Below, piece by piece: positions 24,694 to 33,202 of a DNA stretch of 64,000 nucleotides (within the stretch, counting starts at the first letter, position 1; every line of letters begins with the position of its first letter). The translations under genes were made by a program, and so were the position numbers. A model generated the notes under the pieces. That model worked only from the letters and a program-made list of their open reading frames with translations, had not been told where the DNA came from and did no database searches. The DNA is taken from positions 17,994 to 81,993 of the forward strand of contig JAUVWI010000006.1 in the NCBI GenBank assembly GCA_030604195.1. The letters are read 5' to 3'. This DNA comes from Spirochaetales bacterium. GTDB taxonomy: Bacteria; Spirochaetota; Spirochaetia; SZUA-6; DRHE01.

Positions 24694-25698
24694 TTATTTG
24701 TATTTTATTCTGGGGTCTATGAGGACGTAGAGTATGTCCGCAATCAGGTTCACAATGACAAAAATAAAGGCAAAAAACATCACACAACCCTGTACTACAG
24801 GATAGTCCCTCATTGTTACGGCTTTAACTACGTACTTTCCGATACCGGGCCATGAGAAAACGGTTTCCGTCAGGAGGGCGCCTGCAAGCAGCAGGCCGAA
24901 GTTAAGGCCGATGACCGTAATAACCGGAATCATGGCATTCCTTACGGCGTGCCTGTAGATTACAAGCCTTTCGGATAATCCCTTTGCCCGTTCCGTCCTT
25001 ATAAAATCCTGTCTCAATACCTCCAGCATACTAGACCGGGTGACCCTGGCGACGGTAGCCATGGGTATGGTTGCCAGGGCTATGGAAGGAAGGATTAAAT
25101 AGCGAATCGTGCTTATCAGAGCCCGAAAATTCAGGGTTATTATGCTGTCCAGTATGTAGAATCCAGTGATGCGTGTGAAAGGAATCAGGACATCAATACG
25201 CCCGCTTATGGGGAGCCACCTCAGGAACACTCCAAAAATCATCATAAGCATAATACCCAGCCAGAAAACCGGCATTGAAACACCGAAGAGGGCTATTCCC
25301 ATAGTCGTGTAATCTAAAGCTGAATACTGTTTAGATGCCGAGATGATCCCTGCAATTGAGCCGACTAAAACAGCCAGCAGCATAGCGCAGATAGTCAGTT
25401 CCACGGTATTAGGAAACCTGTCCAGTATCTCTCTGGTTACATATTCGTTAGAGGAAATTGAGCGTCCCATGTCTCCCCGAAGGGCCTGCTTCAGCCATAT
25501 CCAGTATTGAACGGGGAGCGGTTTATCCAACCCGTATTTTTCCCTTATAGCCTCTATGGTCTGCGGGGATGCGTGTTCACCTGCCATTGTTCTTGCAGGG
25601 TCACCGGGAGCTAGATGTATTAAGGCGAAAGCTAAAACCGAAGCCCCAAGGAGCACCGGTATTAACATGAGTAATCTCTTTGCAATGTACAACTTCAT
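24694..25698 (-). CDS. oppB: Peptide ABC transporter permease OppB/DppB
   Basis: A 334-residue permease of the DppB type. The N-terminal IAKRLLMLIPVLLGASVLAFALIHLAPGDP (split by the first span) is diagnostic. The EAA loop is FIRTERAKGLSERLVIYRHAVRNAMIPVI (~225-253) and the C-terminal ETVFSWPGIGKYVVKAV block follows. About six membrane spans. It is separated from the binding protein gene by 125 bases that contain a hairpin terminator, so its expression probably depends on partial readthrough. Confidence 0.93.
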   Translation of the reverse strand: MKLYIAKRLLMLIPVLLGASVLAFALIHLAPGDPARTMAGEHASPQTIEAIREKYGLDKPLPVQYWIWLKQALRGDMGRSISSNEYVTREILDRFPNTVELTICAMLLAVLVGSIAGIISASKQYSALDYTTMGIALFGVSMPVFWLGIMLMMIFGVFLRWLPISGRIDVLIPFTRITGFYILDSIITLNFRALISTIRYLILPSIALATIPMATVARVTRSSMLEVLRQDFIRTERAKGLSERLVIYRHAVRNAMIPVITVIGLNFGLLLAGALLTETVFSWPGIGKYVVKAVTMRDYPVVQGCVMFFAFIFVIVNLIADILYVLIDPRIKYK

Positions 25699-25760
25699 CT
25701 GTTCATGCCTGTTATCATTTCAGCTTCATAACCCATTTTTACGGGTTTTAGTTTTCTAAA

Positions 25761-25791
25761 AATAAAGGGGTGAAAAAATCACCCCTTTATT
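25761..25791 (-). terminator. Hairpin between the binding protein and permease genes
   Basis: AATAAAGGGGTGA (25761-25773) and TCACCCCTTTATT (25779-25791) form a perfect 13-bp stem with an A5 loop. Read on the minus strand the 3' arm runs into TTATTTTTAG, a good U-rich tail. Placed between oppA and oppB, it likely acts as a partial terminator and RNA stabiliser, making more binding protein than permease. Confidence 0.75.
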
Positions 25792-25823
25792 ATAAAAGAT
25801 TCAAACTTGACAGCAGGTTTCTC

Positions 25824-27461
25824 CTACTCTAGTGATACAGGATAGAAGAATTTTCTGGATGTTGGATGGAGCACATAGCCCTGCACATTCTTCCTGAAAG
25901 CGATGTTCTGGTTTGAATGAGCCAGGTATACCCAGCAGGCATCTTCATGGATCAGCTCCAGTGCTTTTTTGTAGTACTGCGCTCTTTTTTTCACATCATA
26001 GGTCTGCAGCGCCGCAGTAAGTAAATCCTGGGCCTCTTCTTCCATATAGAAGCCGTAGTTACCAGCCGCGCCTATGTTGCCTGAATTCGGCCCGTATAAC
26101 ACGTTCAAGAAGTTGTCCGGATCCCCGTTATCTCCGGTCCATCCCAGGAGACACATATTATGCTTGCCAGATTCCGTTTCTTGAAGATATGTTCCCCAAT
26201 CCACCTGATAGATCTTTACATTGATGCCTATAGCGGCCAGATAGCTTTGGATTGCCTCTCCGATCTTGGGAGGATCAAACATATAGGGCCTTGATACGGG
26301 CATTACGTATAGAGTGACTTCGAAGCCGTCTGGATATCCGGCTTCAGCTAAAAGGCCTTTGCCCTTTTCGGGATCGTAGGAATAATCTACTACATCGTCA
26401 TTGTATCCCAGCATAAAGGGAGGCATTCCGTTCTTTGCAACAGAAGCGGTTCCCATATAGAGATTGTCCACTATCGATTGCTTATCGATGGCGTGGTTGA
26501 TGGCCTTTCTAACCTTCTTTTTGGTCAGTGGCTCAAGGTATCCGGGAGTCTTGGCCAGAGGCTCATTCGCATCGCGCTTTCCATTCTTATTGTCATCCAT
26601 GTACCCATAGCCGGAATTAATAGCCATGTATCCGATATTCATTCCAGGCTCAGTGAGAAGCTTCAAATCCTTGTTAGCTTCAATTCTGTTAAAATCAGCG
26701 GGATTGGGATATTCGATACCATGAACCTCACCCACTTCCAGGGCCATCAGTCTTGCCGAAGCATCGGGAATTACCTTGAAGATCAGTTTATCCAGTTTGG
26801 GTCTTTCCCGCCAGTAATTCTCATTGGCCGCCAGGGTGATGTGATCATCCTTCACCCATTCAACGAATTTGAAAGGACCCGTGCCGGCGGGATTCTTAAA
26901 GGCATCCTCTTTATATTTTTCAGCATTCGAAGGGCTCACAATACAAACGGTGAACATCGCCAGACTGGTCATGATCGATGCATTGATATTGCTCAAAACG
27001 ATCTTTACCTTATAGTCATCGATCTTTTCCACCTTTTCTACATCAGAGAACATGTATCCCCAGTAGACCCACTCTCCGTACTGATTGTAGGGATGATTCT
27101 GATCGTACTGCCTGGCAAAAGAGAATACAACCGCATCGGCGTTGAAATCCGTTCCGTCGTGGAATCTAACTCCTTTTCTCAAGGAAAAAGTAATTTCCTT
27201 TCCATCCGCAGAAGTTTCCCACGATGTAGCAAGACAGGGCTGAATTTTCGTTGAGCCCTCCTTATACTCCACAAGACCCTCAAAAATATTATCCATCCTC
27301 TGGATAGATTCCCCGTCCGTCACATCAGCAGGGTCCAGCCTGACAGCGTCTCCGCTGCTGCCGAATATAAAGGTTTTCCCTATTACTTCTTTCTGAGCTC
27401 CAGAGAAAGCAAATCCTGCTAACAGCAACAGCATTAATCCGATCATTAACACCTTTTTCAT
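25824..27461 (-). CDS. oppA: Family 5 periplasmic solute-binding protein (OppA/DppA type)
   Basis: A 545-residue extracytoplasmic binding protein. The signal peptide is KKVLMIGLMLLLLAGFAFSGAQKE, a signal-peptidase-I type cut after AFSG-like residues, without lipobox Cys. The body has the family 5 blocks PADVTDGESIQRMDNIFEGL, ITFSLRKGVRFHDGTDFNAD (~90-109), GTGPFKFVEWVKDDHITLAANENYW and AINHAIDKQSIVDN. The ligand may be a peptide, but family 5 proteins also carry nickel or sugars. First gene of the transporter operon; promoter at 27590-27562. The TetR gene upstream may regulate it. Confidence 0.92.
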   Translation of the reverse strand: MKKVLMIGLMLLLLAGFAFSGAQKEVIGKTFIFGSSGDAVRLDPADVTDGESIQRMDNIFEGLVEYKEGSTKIQPCLATSWETSADGKEITFSLRKGVRFHDGTDFNADAVVFSFARQYDQNHPYNQYGEWVYWGYMFSDVEKVEKIDDYKVKIVLSNINASIMTSLAMFTVCIVSPSNAEKYKEDAFKNPAGTGPFKFVEWVKDDHITLAANENYWRERPKLDKLIFKVIPDASARLMALEVGEVHGIEYPNPADFNRIEANKDLKLLTEPGMNIGYMAINSGYGYMDDNKNGKRDANEPLAKTPGYLEPLTKKKVRKAINHAIDKQSIVDNLYMGTASVAKNGMPPFMLGYNDDVVDYSYDPEKGKGLLAEAGYPDGFEVTLYVMPVSRPYMFDPPKIGEAIQSYLAAIGINVKIYQVDWGTYLQETESGKHNMCLLGWTGDNGDPDNFLNVLYGPNSGNIGAAGNYGFYMEEEAQDLLTAALQTYDVKKRAQYYKKALELIHEDACWVYLAHSNQNIAFRKNVQGYVLHPTSRKFFYPVSLE

Positions 27462-27561
27462 ACTGCCTCCTTTTTAATATTTTTCCCATTCAGGATTTTA
27501 GTCTTTATGATCTCAATCCGACCAAAATCTATTATAGGAATTTTAAAAATTACTTTCGAAA

Positions 27562-27590
27562 AGAATAAAAGCAATTAAGCGCCTTGTCAA
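27562..27590 (-). promoter_or_regulatory. Predicted oppA promoter
   Basis: TTGACA (27590-27585), 17-base spacer, TATTCT (27567-27562) on the minus strand, about 95 bases upstream of the oppA start. The remaining gap up to the tetR stop (27591-27741) holds nothing else I can name. Confidence 0.6.
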
Positions 27591-27741
27591 CAGAATAATG
27601 TATATTAAAAATAATTTTCCCTTCTGTCAAATGCCTTGTTAATTATCTCTTCAGGAACGTAGAACGACATTCGTAAATGGGATTCGCTCTTGAAAGCCTT
27701 AAGCGTCTTCTCTGTCGCTGCAGGGTTAACAATTATGCACC

Positions 27742-28377
27742 TCATCTTTCATCCTCCGCATGTAAAAACATACATAAGAGCCTGCTTGAGAGTTCCGGAA
27801 TAGATTCCCGCGGCGGCTTATCTGTTTTCCAGGCCGCGCAGATACCGAAGATCGATCCGCGCAGCACCTGCAGCACCATTTCCGCGGAAAAATCACTGTG
27901 CAGTTCATTCTTATCAATAGCTGCTTTGATCTCCTCTAAGAGAAATTCATTACAGCGCCGGTAGCTGTCCAGATAGTTGTTTATGGCAGCCGAATCCTCC
28001 CGGTGTTCCGGATCAATAAAGAGGGGAAAGACCCGGGTGAGAATAATCTGCAGCATCTCCATGTTATCATAGTAGAATGCCAGGAGATCACAAATAAATT
28101 CCTTAATGATCTCTCGATGACTCTTTCCCGAATGACGCAAATGATCGATCTCAATAGTGTGATCATAGTACTCCTGATCCAGGATTATATTCAGGATCTC
28201 CGGAATCCCTTTATAATAATAGTAGAGAGAGCTTTTATCCATGTCCAGGGTATTGGCTATATCCGCCATAGAGGCATTCTTGCCGAACTTTATAAGCACT
28301 TTTTTAGCTTCTTCAAGGATCAGGGCCTTCTTTTTCTCCAGCCGCTTCTGTTTTTTCAAAGACATCTTATTACTCAA
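27742..28377 (-). CDS. TetR-family transcriptional regulator
   Basis: A 211-residue one-component regulator. The N-terminal helix-turn-helix covers residues ~15-60: KKALILEEAKKVLIKFGKNA, then MADIANTLDMDKSSLYYYYKG, where the LYYYYK segment is the usual end of the recognition helix. The C-terminal ligand-binding part is helical and not assignable. It lies 280 bases upstream of oppA on the same strand and 122 bases downstream of the MCP gene. A perfect palindrome upstream (28444-28455) may be its own operator. Target and ligand are unknown. Confidence 0.88.
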   Translation of the reverse strand: MSNKMSLKKQKRLEKKKALILEEAKKVLIKFGKNASMADIANTLDMDKSSLYYYYKGIPEILNIILDQEYYDHTIEIDHLRHSGKSHREIIKEFICDLLAFYYDNMEMLQIILTRVFPLFIDPEHREDSAAINNYLDSYRRCNEFLLEEIKAAIDKNELHSDFSAEMVLQVLRGSIFGICAAWKTDKPPRESIPELSSRLLCMFLHAEDER

Positions 28378-28443
28378 GCCTCCTGACCCTATTAATATCG
28401 CCGGTTCAAATATATTTTTAACATTATATTGGATAATATTTCA

Positions 28444-28455
28444 AAAACATGTTTT
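28444..28455. promoter_or_regulatory. Palindrome upstream of tetR, candidate operator
   Basis: AAAACATGTTTT is a perfect 12-bp palindrome about 67 bases before the tetR start. It overlaps the place where a -35 would sit relative to TATAAT (28428-28423 on the minus strand), consistent with self-repression. A second inverted repeat, AAGATAAT/ATTATCTT (28463-28484), lies between it and the MCP stop and may be a weak terminator. Confidence 0.4.
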
Positions 28456-28499
28456 GCACAAGAAGATAATTATGCTATTATCTTTGAAATCTTTCATGT

Positions 28500-30284
28500 T
28501 CAGCTGCGCCGGGAAACCTTGAACTCACTGATCCTGCTGTTTAAATTGTCAACAGATTCCCTGTTGTTGTCAGCAACCTTCTGCAAAAGCTCCAGCGCCT
28601 TGAGTACCTCATCCCCGCCTATTTTCTGTTCACTGGAGGTGTGCAGGATTTCTTCAGCCAGCTGGTCCAGCTCCCGGGTGGTCTGCATTACCAGCCGGCT
28701 GCCTTCCGTTTCCCTGGTCACCGCATCTTTAATTGCTGAAGAGTTTTTAACCAGATGTTCCATGGAAACCATAATCTCCTGGGCGCCGATGCGCTGCTCA
28801 CTCATGGCATTGGCAATCTCCAGGATAATCTCCACTGTCTTTTTAATATTGGCCATTATCTCTTCAAAGGCTTTTTCCGCATCTTCAGATAGAGATGTGC
28901 CGTGTTCGATCCGCGAGAGTGTTTCCTTAACACTCTCCTTGATAGTATGGGCTTCACTGGCTGAATCTGAAGCCAGTTTTCGAATTTCTTCAGCAACCAC
29001 AGCAAAACCCTTGCCGCTCTCGCCGGCGTGTGCAGCTTCAATTGAGGCATTCATGGAGAGCAGGTTAGTGGTCGCCGCTATGCGGGAGATACCCCCTATT
29101 GCCTCAGAGATCTTGGTAGATGATTCCTCTATCTGCATAATAGACTGAATAGTGGTTTTTATTTTCTCGCCCCCCTGCCTGGCTATCTCTTCCAGCTGCT
29201 CGCCGATGTTTTTAAGGGTTTCCGCACTTTTACCCACTGAATTGATTGAACTGACCATCTCTTCCACACCGGCGGAGCTCTCTTCCACTGCCGCAGACTG
29301 GCTCTCTATATTGGTCTTGATCTCTTCAGTTATTTCCATCATTCCCTCAATTGAGTTGATAGTTTCTCCCACCGAATCTTTCTGCCTGGCCAGATTGTTA
29401 TTGATACTTCCTATCTGTGCTACCATCTCGAGCACAGCGGCCCCGGATTCTTCAACTGCAGCCACCAGGTCCTGGTTGGAACCCTCTACATTATGCGAAA
29501 CCCTGATAATTTCGCCGATAAAATCATCGAGAGAGTTCAAAATAGCATCCAGGTTCCTGCCAAGCTCACCAATCTCATCTTTGCTCTTCAGCCTTGATCT
29601 TACAGTCAGATCTTTTTCATTCAGGCTTTCCAGTGCCCGGGTTATCCGGGTTATGGGCCGCAGATTATAGCGAATGAGAATGGTCATTACCAAACCTATC
29701 AGAAATACCGCCAGCACGGCTGCCAATAGCAAGCCTTTAATTGAAGCGAGCTTTTTGTTCGAGCTCTCTGTATACGAGAGAACCACCTTATGGACCAGGT
29801 TTCTCAGGGCCATCGCCTTATTTACCTTAATTTGATCAAGAAAACCCTGCAGGCGCTCAGGAGAACTTACCGGATCAAGCAGGCCGGTTAAAGCGGCCCT
29901 GTAGGGCTGCCAGGCGGCTCGCCACTCTTCGATCAGGGCCAGAGTGTCTTGATCTTTTGTAGCGGCCAAACCAAGCTCGGGATCACCAGTTGCCAGACCA
30001 TTGAGGAACCTCTCATAGGTCTGAAGTTCACGCTCCATATTTTCTTTTAGCCGGAACACAGCACTATCACCCTCTTTCTGTGCCTGGTAATAAGATGTTC
30101 CGTAATAGCCGAGCAGAATGGTTCTCATACGCTCGCTCCCGGATATATCAATGGCATTGGTCATACCATCCATGGAGGAAAACTGGACAAACACATAACC
30201 TATAACTCCGCCCATGATCAGACAGGCAATAACGATCAATAACAGCACCCGTCTGAATATTCTCGATTTATTTTTCGCCTTCAT
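28500..30284 (-). CDS. Methyl-accepting chemotaxis protein with PilJ/NarX-like sensor
   Basis: A 594-residue transmembrane receptor. Order: first span ~13-32, periplasmic domain with [17 protein letters not shown] (~45-61), a type IV pili/NarX-like P-box that in NarX-type sensors binds nitrate or nitrite. Then second span ~180-200, HAMP ([21 protein letters not shown] begins ~207), and the signalling coiled coil with tip [37 protein letters not shown] (split, ~400-435). Glu-rich methylation segments flank it. There is no NWETF-type tail. A likely promoter, TTGACA-17-TAAAGT (30337-30309), precedes it. The ligand is unproven. Confidence 0.93.
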   Translation of the reverse strand: MKAKNKSRIFRRVLLLIVIACLIMGGVIGYVFVQFSSMDGMTNAIDISGSERMRTILLGYYGTSYYQAQKEGDSAVFRLKENMERELQTYERFLNGLATGDPELGLAATKDQDTLALIEEWRAAWQPYRAALTGLLDPVSSPERLQGFLDQIKVNKAMALRNLVHKVVLSYTESSNKKLASIKGLLLAAVLAVFLIGLVMTILIRYNLRPITRITRALESLNEKDLTVRSRLKSKDEIGELGRNLDAILNSLDDFIGEIIRVSHNVEGSNQDLVAAVEESGAAVLEMVAQIGSINNNLARQKDSVGETINSIEGMMEITEEIKTNIESQSAAVEESSAGVEEMVSSINSVGKSAETLKNIGEQLEEIARQGGEKIKTTIQSIMQIEESSTKISEAIGGISRIAATTNLLSMNASIEAAHAGESGKGFAVVAEEIRKLASDSASEAHTIKESVKETLSRIEHGTSLSEDAEKAFEEIMANIKKTVEIILEIANAMSEQRIGAQEIMVSMEHLVKNSSAIKDAVTRETEGSRLVMQTTRELDQLAEEILHTSSEQKIGGDEVLKALELLQKVADNNRESVDNLNSRISEFKVSRRS

Positions 30285-30391
30285 ATATACCTCCAGCCCA
30301 ATGAATAGACTTTAATTAAATTAAACCGTCTTGTCAAAGTCAAAGTGTAGTTTAGCGCTTGATTCACTTGCACGTTTGACCATTTGCACAT

Positions 30392-30423
30392 AAACTTGAA
30401 ACTTAAGTTTCAAATTCAAGTTT
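30392..30423. promoter_or_regulatory. Nested palindromes before the cupin gene
   Basis: TTGAAACTTAAGTTTCAA (30396-30413) is a perfect 18-bp palindrome. A second overlapping inverted repeat pairs AAACTTGAA (30392-30400) with TTCAAGTTT (30415-30423). Together they look like two overlapping dyad sites for a repressor, just upstream of the ribosome-binding site of the cupin gene and between divergent genes. The regulator is unknown. Confidence 0.5.
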
Positions 30424-30439
30424 GAAAAAAGGAGCAAAA

Positions 30440-30784
30440 ATGGTAACTCATGAAAGTGAAATAAAATCAAATCCGGTTTACCCTGAGGGGGGCAGCGGAA
30501 TTACCAAACAGATTTTAGCCGGACCGCATGACGGTTATAATGGCTTTTTAAGAAAATTTTCTCTTGGACCCGGTGGCCATTCACCCTATCACCATCACAA
30601 CTGGTCACATCTGGTTTACCTGCTTGAGGGCAGCGGTAAGCTGAATAGGAAGGATGGAGAATATCCTCTGAAACAGGGGAGTGTGGTTTACCTGGAGCCC
30701 GATGAAGAGCACAATTTTCAAAATACCGGAGAAGGTGAGTTGGTATTCCTATGCCTGGTACCGGAGCAGGGAGATTCTTACTAA
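30440..30784 (+). CDS. Small cupin-domain protein
   Basis: A single-domain cupin of 114 residues. Cupin motif 1 is seen in GGHSPYHHHNWSHLVYLLEGSG, with the metal-type histidines HHH and the downstream E. Motif 2 is around GSVVYLEPDEEHNFQNTG. Such proteins bind a divalent metal and act as isomerases, dioxygenases or sensors; no substrate can be assigned. The start is ATG 30440, five bases after AAAAAAGGAG; an upstream TTG (30422) would sit inside the palindromic region. gpsA follows 2 bases after its stop, so they are co-transcribed. Confidence 0.85.
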   Translation: MVTHESEIKSNPVYPEGGSGITKQILAGPHDGYNGFLRKFSLGPGGHSPYHHHNWSHLVYLLEGSGKLNRKDGEYPLKQGSVVYLEPDEEHNFQNTGEGELVFLCLVPEQGDSY

Positions 30785-30786
30785 CC

Positions 30787-31887
30787 ATGCGTTTTCCCGG
30801 TCAAAAAGCACATATAGGCATACTTGGCGGCGGCGCCTGGGGCACTGCTATAGCCGTGGTCCTGGCGGAGAAGGGAAATAAAGTGGATATTTGGTGCTAC
30901 GAGAAGGAATTAGCCGCCGAAATCAATTCCAAACATACAAACAGCAGGTATTTAATGGGAGTGGATCTTCCCGAGCGGATTAAGGCGGTAACCGACCCGC
31001 TTGCGGCGGTAAATAAAAAAGATTTTCTGTTGGTAGCTATTCCTTCTCTGTACCTGCTGGCAACTATTAAAAAAATAATAACCATTCCCAATATCATGGA
31101 GGGTAGGACCCTGATCGGAATACTCTCCAAGGGTTTTATTGAGACTGCCCAGGGTATTCAGCTTATCACCGAGGCCATGGAAGACTACCTGCCCGGAATT
31201 TACAAAGGGAATCTGGTCTATATTTCCGGACCCAGCCATGCCGAAGAGGTTGCCCGTGGTAAAATTACCGGGTTGATCAGCGCCTCGGTCAGCGGCAGAA
31301 ACTCCATACGCTTCCGCGAGCTGCTGACCGGCGGCAGACTGATGGTTTTCTCCTCTCTGGACATTAAGGGAGTCCAGATAAGCGCCGCCCTGAAGAATGT
31401 TATTGCCATTGCCTTCGGCATGCTGGATGCCTTAAAGGAGTTTTCCGACCAGTTCGGCGACAACACGGAATCCCTGCTCCTGGCTGCAGGGCTCAATGAG
31501 ATCCTGCTGATGGGAAAAGCCCTGGGCGCTACTCATGCCGAGACCTTTTCCTCAATCGCCGGTGTGGGTGATCTCGATGTAACCTGCCGCAGCAAGTATG
31601 GCCGCAACCGCCGCTTGGGACGGGAAATAATCCTCGCCCGCTTGCTTGAAAAATATAATAATATTGAAGAGATCATAAGTGATCTGCCCAATATCGGCTA
31701 TTATGCTGAAGGGGTCAGCGCGGCCCGCTATACCTGGCGGTTGGCCAAAAAGTATAACCTGAATCTGCCTATCTGTTCAGGAGTATACCGCATACTTAAC
31801 CGGGAGGTTGAACCCCTGCAGGAAGTCGAGTTGATCCTGAAAAGGATTACCGGAGAATCAAAAATCCATCCGGCAATAGAGAAGTAG
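30787..31887 (+). CDS. gpsA: Glycerol-3-phosphate dehydrogenase [NAD(P)+] GpsA
   Basis: GpsA reduces dihydroxyacetone phosphate to sn-glycerol-3-phosphate for phospholipid synthesis. The nucleotide-binding glycine motif is GILGGGAWGTAIAVVLAEKG (residues ~11-30). The conserved SKGFIE, ISGPSHAEEVARG, catalytic Lys in ALKNVIAIAFGMLDAL (~203-218) and GVGDLDVTC follow. 366 residues from the chosen ATG at 30787 (MRFPGQKAHIG); an in-frame ATG at 30751 lies inside the cupin gene and is unlikely. GGGAG lies about 13 bases upstream, a little far. Confidence 0.94.
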   Translation: MRFPGQKAHIGILGGGAWGTAIAVVLAEKGNKVDIWCYEKELAAEINSKHTNSRYLMGVDLPERIKAVTDPLAAVNKKDFLLVAIPSLYLLATIKKIITIPNIMEGRTLIGILSKGFIETAQGIQLITEAMEDYLPGIYKGNLVYISGPSHAEEVARGKITGLISASVSGRNSIRFRELLTGGRLMVFSSLDIKGVQISAALKNVIAIAFGMLDALKEFSDQFGDNTESLLLAAGLNEILLMGKALGATHAETFSSIAGVGDLDVTCRSKYGRNRRLGREIILARLLEKYNNIEEIISDLPNIGYYAEGVSAARYTWRLAKKYNLNLPICSGVYRILNREVEPLQEVELILKRITGESKIHPAIEK

Positions 31888-31891
31888 CCGG

Positions 31892-32321
31892 CTATACTGA
31901 CCTGCTCGCCCTGGCTAAACCCTTAAGTTCCCGTAGATCGTCAAGATTTAGACCCGGCCATTGTAATGGTAAGAGGGTGTTATTGTGTGTCAGGGGATCT
32001 TCAGCCAGTGGCAAAGGGGAAAGGCGTATGCTCTTTTCCCAGAGTGCGGTTCCCGGCAACAGTTTCTCTTAATATCCCCGGTTTTGCTGTAATCTGGCGG
32101 AAGAACTTACCTGTACCGTTGCTCTTTCTCGGCGGCCTGCCCAGGCGCTCTATACTCTTCTGCTCACGATAATCAAGTCCATTTACCAGATGTACCCGAT
32201 AGCCGCTGTCCTGAAGCACCTTGCCCAACTTCAATAATGAATATGGCTTGATAAAGAGATCAAAGAGGGCGAAGTCATAGACCGGAGGAACAACAAGCAG
32301 GGCCAGGGGTTTTTCGATCAT
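31892..32321 (-). pseudogene. Remnant of a cobalamin-binding-type radical SAM gene
   Basis: From ATG 32321 the minus strand encodes an N-terminal segment (EKPLALLVVPPVYDFALFDL, then PYSLLKLGKVLQDSGYRVHL and VNGLDYR). It is typical of the N-terminal domain of B12-binding-type radical SAM proteins, up to SNGTGKFFRQI. It then breaks into unrelated residues and stops near 32001. In another frame the downstream bases encode what looks like the original C terminus (LPLQWPGLNLDDLRELKGLA, then RASRSV and stop at 31892). The radical SAM core is missing, so the gene lost most of its middle plus a frame. An AGGAAAGATG region before the ATG is part of the 21-bp repeat. Confidence 0.65.
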
Positions 32322-32339
32322 CTAATCATCTTTCCTGCT
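32319..32339. repeat. 21-bp direct repeat, left copy
   Basis: The 21 bases at 32319-32339 (beginning CATCTAATCATC and ending TTTCCTGCT) recur exactly at 34684-34704. This copy covers the start codon and ribosome-binding region of the radical SAM remnant. The flanks diverge at once on both sides. Confidence 0.85.
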
Positions 32340-32396
32340 CAGTATATAACATATTTCCCCCTCATTTTATTATAATTGTATATTTAACTAAAATTG

Positions 32397-32402
32397 TATA
32401 AT
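32397..32402 (+). promoter_or_regulatory. Possible -10 element in the AT-rich stretch before the toxin-antitoxin-like pair
   Basis: A consensus TATAAT lies in AT-rich DNA (32341-32410) upstream of the DUF4258 gene. No good -35 at 17 bases is visible and the gene begins 170 bases later, so this is weak. Confidence 0.25.
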
Positions 32403-32417
32403 GTAGGTTCTTTAACT

Positions 32418-32512
32418 AATAAATAGGGACAGAACACCCCCCTTACCTGCTGGTAAAAAGAGGTAAAAGCTTCTATTTATTGGGACATTACAGATTGTGA
32501 TGTCCAGTTCTG
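32418..32512. repeat. Structured, REP/MITE-like element
   Basis: A cluster of inverted repeats in an otherwise gene-free stretch: AATAAATAG (32418-32426) with CTATTTATT (32473-32481); TTACC/GGTAA (32443-32456); GGACAT (32483-32488) with ATGTCC (32500-32505); CAGAAC (32430-32435) with GTTCTG (32507-32512). GGGAC follows both AT-rich arms. It looks like a small palindromic mobile or REP-type element, but no second copy is in the window. Confidence 0.35.
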
Positions 32513-32573
32513 AAAAAATGGGATTGAGAAGGTAGACTGATGCCCTTATTGGCTTGATGTTGTTAGATAGAAA

Positions 32574-32858
32574 ATGGCACGGATACAAGAGATTCGACAA
32601 AGGATAATTGATAGAGACTATTACCTTTCATCACATGCAGAGGCTGAGATAATAGAAGATAGATTAGAGCGTATGGATATCGAGAATGCTGTCCTTAAAG
32701 GAAGAATTGAAAAAAAATTAACCCGTGATGTACGGGGTACACGGTACAGGCTTGAAGGCCCTGCAAAAGATGGAAGAACAATCCATATAATTTGTAGGTT
32801 TCAAGAGGAGGGCAGTCTTATTATAATAACAGTGTTTGCTGTAATGGAGGAAATATGA
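32574..32858 (+). CDS. DUF4258 protein, candidate toxin partner
   Basis: A 94-residue basic protein of the DUF4258 type. Visible features are YYLSSHAEAEIIEDRLERMD, where the HA.E.I..R helix is characteristic, then VRGTRYRLEGPAKDGRTIHI and a C-terminal strand pair (SLIIITVFAV). These small beta-alpha proteins occur paired with YgiT/MqsA-type zinc-finger proteins. The fold resembles RelE-like mRNA interferases, but toxicity is not established. The stop overlaps the next start as ATGA. It lies inside the repeat-flanked segment. Confidence 0.75.
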   Translation: MARIQEIRQRIIDRDYYLSSHAEAEIIEDRLERMDIENAVLKGRIEKKLTRDVRGTRYRLEGPAKDGRTIHIICRFQEEGSLIIITVFAVMEEI

Positions 32859-33079
32859 TTTGCGAATTTTGTGGGGAACAAACAGTAAAAAAGAAAGTCA
32901 AGAAACAGCACTGGCTTGATGGTAGATTATACGTTGTTGAGAATGTGGAAGCGGAAGTCTGTACTGAATGTGGCGAACGATACTACTATGCTAAAACCCT
33001 TGATACTATTGATCGACTCCTTAAATCTGAGCACGAAGTAATAGATCGAATGGATGTCGAAGTAGTGAGCTTAAAATGA
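32855..33079 (+). CDS. YgiT-type zinc-finger protein, candidate antitoxin
   Basis: A 74-residue protein with two CxxC pairs, CEFCGE (residues 3-8) and VCTECGERYY (~37-46), that should bind zinc as in the N-terminal domain of MqsA. The C-terminal region (LDTIDRLLKSEHEVIDRMDV) is helical and too short for the full MqsA helix-turn-helix domain. It is translationally coupled to the DUF4258 gene (4-base ATGA overlap), the usual arrangement of this two-gene module. Toxin-antitoxin function is inferred from pairing. Confidence 0.75.
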   Translation: MICEFCGEQTVKKKVKKQHWLDGRLYVVENVEAEVCTECGERYYYAKTLDTIDRLLKSEHEVIDRMDVEVVSLK

Positions 33080-33202
33080 GAAAAACCTTTTCGTTGATTT
33101 TCTATAACACAGAATTTATCAATTGAAGGCTTTAATTACAAAATCATCTTAATAGGTATGGAGACAAAATCCGATCCGAACCACTGAATTTCACAACAGG
33201 GG

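Noticed and set aside
26478..27254. 258-codon open frame on the plus strand
   Set aside because: Antisense to oppA, no ribosome-binding site, no recognisable domain.
28429..29148. 239-codon open frame on the plus strand
   Set aside because: Antisense to the MCP coiled coil; the low-complexity Ser/Ile-rich product is the usual mirror of such repeats.
32001..32321. Genuine 106-residue small protein
   Set aside because: Only the first ~75 residues match a known N-terminal domain; the rest is out of frame, and the true C terminus lies in another frame. Treated as a pseudogene.
32412..32600. 62-codon frame on the minus strand in the accessory patch
   Set aside because: It runs through the inverted-repeat element with no ribosome-binding site or recognisable sequence.
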